Made by a program: the position numbers and the translations under genes
The notes under the pieces: model-generated
Databases searched by the model: none
Told to the model about the DNA's origin: nothing
Seen by the model: the letters and a program-made list of their open reading frames with translations, nothing else
Shown here: positions 4,646 through 7,122 of the stretch, piece after piece
How positions within the stretch are numbered: position 1 is the stretch's first letter
How the letters are laid out: the number at the start of each line of letters is the position of its first letter
Origin: Muribaculaceae bacterium
Lineage (GTDB): Bacteria > Bacteroidota > Bacteroidia > Bacteroidales > Muribaculaceae
Assembly (NCBI GenBank): GCA_029052265.1
Contig: JAIDJJ010000446.1
Location: 1 to 7,122 of the forward strand
Length of the DNA stretch: 7,122 bases
Direction of reading: 5' to 3'

Positions 4646-6874
4646 TTATTTTGCAATGCGAACATAGAAGTTACGTGCGGAAACATTGCCTCTATAGTCG
4701 AGTGCAGTATAAACCACCTTATAAGTGTGACCTGCCTGAAGACCGTTTGTTCCACCTACCGGGAGATATACTTTCTGCTGACGACCTTCAAGAACTTTAT
4801 TGAGGTAATCACCTTTGGCATTGATACCGGCAACTGATGAACCGTCAGTGAGATCTTCAACAACCGCTACATATTTCTTGAATGCAGGAGCGAGAAGCTC
4901 TCCATTGTAAGAAGTAAGGAACATTGTGATAGCATCACCTGTGCCGGGAGTGAAGACAGAAGGATCGTTTTCCACTGTAGAGAAGTGGTGGAGATCGCTG
5001 TTACCATCCCTATAAGCCGCATATACCTGCATGTAAGCGTTGGGATCGTCAAGAATGTTGTTGATCTTCTTTGCAAGAGCATTGTAAAGATCAATCAGAC
5101 GGTTGATACCATCGCCAAGACGACCGTTAAGCTCGCTATTGATTTCATCCTTAACGCTCTGGATCTTGTCAGAGATCTGAGTGTTGACACCCTCGAGCTG
5201 GCCGTTGATATCACCGATAATCTTACGGAGCTGAGTTGTAACCTGAGACTGGATCTGAGAGATAAAGCTATCGTCACCTTCGCCGTTTACAGCCTCTACG
5301 ATACTGTTGATAAGATCATTAAGTGCTGTATCATTGTCACCGGGGATAGAAACCTGACCACCGTTATAACCCAAAGTAATCTTTGCCTCTTCTCCAAGAT
5401 AACCTACCACATCACCAGTGCCATCATTATTTTCATAAACCGGAGCACCGCTCAGATCGACTGTAATCTTAGCATTTTCAGGATCGATTTCAAATTTAAC
5501 ATCACTGAGGTCGATTTCATAGTCATCCGGGTTAAGACCGCCGAGATTAAGCTCGAAGTTAACTTTATCAAGAACCTTGCTTACATATTCCTGAATATGA
5601 CCGATCTGAGGAAGACGACGGTCAGGAACATAACCTTCGGGATCGAAAGAGTAGCTCAAAGGATGATAAGTCACAGTCCCGATTGCATAGCGGGTATAGA
5701 TAGAACGGAGCTTAAGGAAATTAGATGAAATAGTTTCATTTTCAGTTTCACCTACTTCTCCGCCATTACCTTCATTTTCGCCGCCAGAAACATAATGATC
5801 ATTTCCGTCTTCGTCTTTCTCAACATTCACAGCACCGATCACAAGCCCTTCGGGAGCCTTATTCCATGGAGTAGACTGATATGTAAAGGTTTTTTCCACT
5901 GTCGGGGTGAAAGAAAGAGCCAACGCAGGGATTCTGTTATTGAACTGCTTATAGATAGCCTCTGCAAGATTTGCGAGATCGCTCTTAGACGGGTCACTGA
6001 CAAAATCTTTTGCAGTCTCTTTAAGACGGTCATCGAGTTCAAGATTGATAGTAGGAACATCTTCTGCAGAAGCGGAAACCTCGATTCTGTAGAAACCATT
6101 CCCTGCGCGGGTAATTCCAAAGTTGATAAGATGATCGTCATCTTTTACAGCCACGAGTTTCGCGCTCTTGGCAAGCATTTGAGTGCCGTTGCTTGTCCAA
6201 AGTCTGATATCAAGACCATTGATCACCTCTTCAGGTATGTTTGACGGATTAATGGTGACATAAATCTCACCAAGACGGTCAATATCCTGAATCTCTACAC
6301 CGGCAGAGAAAGTCTCACCTTTTACTGCATTATCTGCGAGATAATCATCAAGAGCCACCTGTGCAGATTTGTCACCATATGTATAACCGGTATCAGGCAC
6401 TCTTGGATATTCTACAGCGTGATCCGACTTATAATAATAGTTTGCAAGAAGAGTGTTCTGAATACCCATAGGAAGATTTATCGTGCCGAAAGCCGGATTG
6501 TAAACCTCCTGGATCTCCACATTTGTGATCAAGCTAATAACCATCTCATCAATGTAGGTCTTCAGACCAGCTGCATAGTTTGCATTATTCTGGATAAGGT
6601 CTTCAAGATACTTCTGATTTTCTTCTGTCAGAAGACCTGCTCCCAAAAGGGCATTCAGTTTATTCTTTACAACCTCAAGATCCGCAGCTGCCGCATAGTC
6701 ACCTGCGTCCTGTTTCCCTTTAAGCTCCTTGTCGATCAGCTCTATCAAGCTTGACAGAGTCTTGTTGTTCTCGATCCGGTCGACATAATTGTCGTCCTTG
6801 CAAGAAGTGAACGTGCCGACACCACCGGTGGCAACGGTGAGCAACAGCAAGCCGTTGATTAGTTTTCTATTCAT
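4646..6874 (-). CDS. Large predicted surface lipoprotein of unknown function with hendecad coiled coil
   Basis: The 742-residue precursor starts with a lipoprotein signal (hydrophobic GLLLLTVATGGVG, then TFTSC), so Cys25 should be lipidated. Cys25 is followed by Lys-Asp-Asp-Asn, which fits the Bacteroidota export signal for surface-exposed lipoproteins. Residues about 35-120 look helical. About 190-280 are strand-rich (GEIYVTINPSNIPEE, FYRIEVSAS). At 364-380 there is a Gly/Glu/Asn low-complexity linker (GGENEGNGGEVGETENE), and at about 438-510 more strands (FELNLGG, KFEIDPENAKITVDLSG). Residues 538-608 form a long amphipathic helix with a 3-4-4 hydrophobic spacing typical of an 11-residue coiled coil. 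About 609-742 is a C-terminal strand-rich region ending NFYVRIAK. The whole protein is acidic. I recognise no enzyme or adhesin family. It is the first gene of a probable operon with ompA, under a consensus promoter with a long leader. The start at 6874 is fixed by the signal sequence. A structural or tethering role on the cell surface is inference. Confidence 0.85.
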   Translation of the reverse strand: MNRKLINGLLLLTVATGGVGTFTSCKDDNYVDRIENNKTLSSLIELIDKELKGKQDAGDYAAAADLEVVKNKLNALLGAGLLTEENQKYLEDLIQNNANYAAGLKTYIDEMVISLITNVEIQEVYNPAFGTINLPMGIQNTLLANYYYKSDHAVEYPRVPDTGYTYGDKSAQVALDDYLADNAVKGETFSAGVEIQDIDRLGEIYVTINPSNIPEEVINGLDIRLWTSNGTQMLAKSAKLVAVKDDDHLINFGITRAGNGFYRIEVSASAEDVPTINLELDDRLKETAKDFVSDPSKSDLANLAEAIYKQFNNRIPALALSFTPTVEKTFTYQSTPWNKAPEGLVIGAVNVEKDEDGNDHYVSGGENEGNGGEVGETENETISSNFLKLRSIYTRYAIGTVTYHPLSYSFDPEGYVPDRRLPQIGHIQEYVSKVLDKVNFELNLGGLNPDDYEIDLSDVKFEIDPENAKITVDLSGAPVYENNDGTGDVVGYLGEEAKITLGYNGGQVSIPGDNDTALNDLINSIVEAVNGEGDDSFISQIQSQVTTQLRKIIGDINGQLEGVNTQISDKIQSVKDEINSELNGRLGDGINRLIDLYNALAKKINNILDDPNAYMQVYAAYRDGNSDLHHFSTVENDPSVFTPGTGDAITMFLTSYNGELLAPAFKKYVAVVEDLTDGSSVAGINAKGDYLNKVLEGRQQKVYLPVGGTNGLQAGHTYKVVYTALDYRGNVSARNFYVRIAK
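5132..5263 (-). repeat. Four 11-residue coiled-coil repeats inside the lipoprotein gene
   Basis: Codons 538-581 divide into four units: ISQIQSQVTTQ, LRKIIGDINGQ, LEGVNTQISDK and IQSVKDEINSE. Each has a hydrophobic residue at positions 1, 4 and 8. A partly conserved fifth unit follows (LNGRLGDGINR), after which the spacing returns to 3-4 heptad-like. The DNA itself is not strongly repetitive, so the periodicity is held at protein level. Confidence 0.75.
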
Positions 6875-7069
6875 TCCTTAATAGATTTGAATTGATTAAT
6901 ATTTTGTTTATTTTTATTTTCGTTAGACATAGCCGTATTGAACAAGTGCCGGCTGCCCGGCAATATCAATCCTACCATATTGTTTCTAAGCGAATTACAC
7001 TCGTGGAATAAGACAAAAAAAGCTGTAATACAATGACAATCGCATACGACTGCACATTGAATTTCACCA
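6875..7069 (-). promoter_or_regulatory. Long untranslated leader of the lipoprotein-ompA operon
   Basis: About 185-190 nt separate the predicted start point (near 7062) from the ATG at 6874, and no gene is visible in it. The minus-strand RNA would hold a 5'-end hairpin (CAATG 7031-7035 with CATTG 7055-7059, enclosing AGUCG/CGAUU), a U7 run (7015-7021), a GC-rich hairpin at 6947-6962, and a final A/U-rich stretch of about 45 bases before the ATG. AAGGA touches the ATG and is too close to act as a normal ribosome binding site. I do not recognise a known riboswitch. Confidence 0.5.
6947..6962 (-). promoter_or_regulatory. GC-rich hairpin in the lipoprotein-ompA leader
   Basis: TGCCGG (6947-6952) and CCGGCA (6957-6962) form a six-base-pair stem with a four-base loop. 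It stands out in an otherwise A/T-rich leader, 72 bases before the start codon. No U tract follows on the minus strand, so it is not a plain terminator. It may shape or stabilise the leader. Confidence 0.45.
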
Positions 7070-7101
7070 CAAAGGTAAGACTCTTTATTAAATCTAACAA
7101 A
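7070..7101 (-). promoter_or_regulatory. Bacteroidota-type promoter for the lipoprotein-ompA operon
   Basis: On the minus strand, TTTG (7098-7101) is followed after 20 bases by TACCTTTG (7070-7077). Both boxes match the Bacteroidota pattern exactly, with the same spacing as the other two promoters in the window. The predicted start point is near 7062. An exact match fits the high output expected for a major outer-membrane protein. Confidence 0.75.
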
Positions 7102-7122
7102 TTTTTGGAAAAAAATATTTCA

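Noticed and set aside
4985..6244. Two long plus-strand open frames (4985-5728 and 5795-6244) opposite the lipoprotein gene
   Set aside because: They mirror the codon pattern of the coding strand, show no domain or signal, and have no supporting promoter.

Overview
All six genes in this window read on the minus strand. The set suggests a gut-type Bacteroidales genome, possibly Muribaculaceae or Prevotella-like, although the family-level guess rests only on protein resemblance. The supporting signs are: a lipoprotein whose Cys is followed by K-D-D, the Bacteroidota surface-export pattern; a secreted protein ending in a type IX-like C-terminal tail; an OmpA protein with a charged VIE/IIEKVVEVP linker; A/T-rich start regions with little Shine-Dalgarno; and three promoters that fit the Bacteroidota form TTTG-N20-TAnnTTTG.

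Layout in transcription order, from high to low coordinates. A promoter at 7070-7101 with a leader of about 190 nt drives a 742-residue predicted surface lipoprotein of unknown function (4646-6874). Fifty bases later comes an OmpA-family outer-membrane protein (3420-4595). The two are probably one envelope operon, closed by a 20-bp hairpin at 3326-3372. Next is a separate secreted protein of unknown function (2103-3227). Then comes a purine pair: hypoxanthine phosphoribosyltransferase hpt (1452-2000), with its own promoter at 2062-2093, and adenylate kinase adk (754-1347), closed by a hairpin at 707-748. The last gene (from 472 off the left edge) has its own promoter at 667-698. Only its N-terminal 157 residues are visible, a low-complexity Q/R/G/Y/N-rich tail that I tentatively assign to an RsuA/RluB-type pseudouridine synthase.

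The genes fall into two themes. The envelope block pairs a lipoprotein carrying four regular 11-residue (hendecad) coiled-coil repeats with a peptidoglycan-binding OmpA protein. This is the best candidate for something undescribed. The housekeeping block links purine salvage (Hpt makes IMP or GMP) to adenylate interconversion (Adk). A long inverted repeat overlaps the -7 box and predicted start point of the hpt promoter, which could be the end of the upstream transcript, an operator, or both. I saw no tRNA, rRNA, CRISPR array, insertion sequence or clear sign of horizontal transfer.
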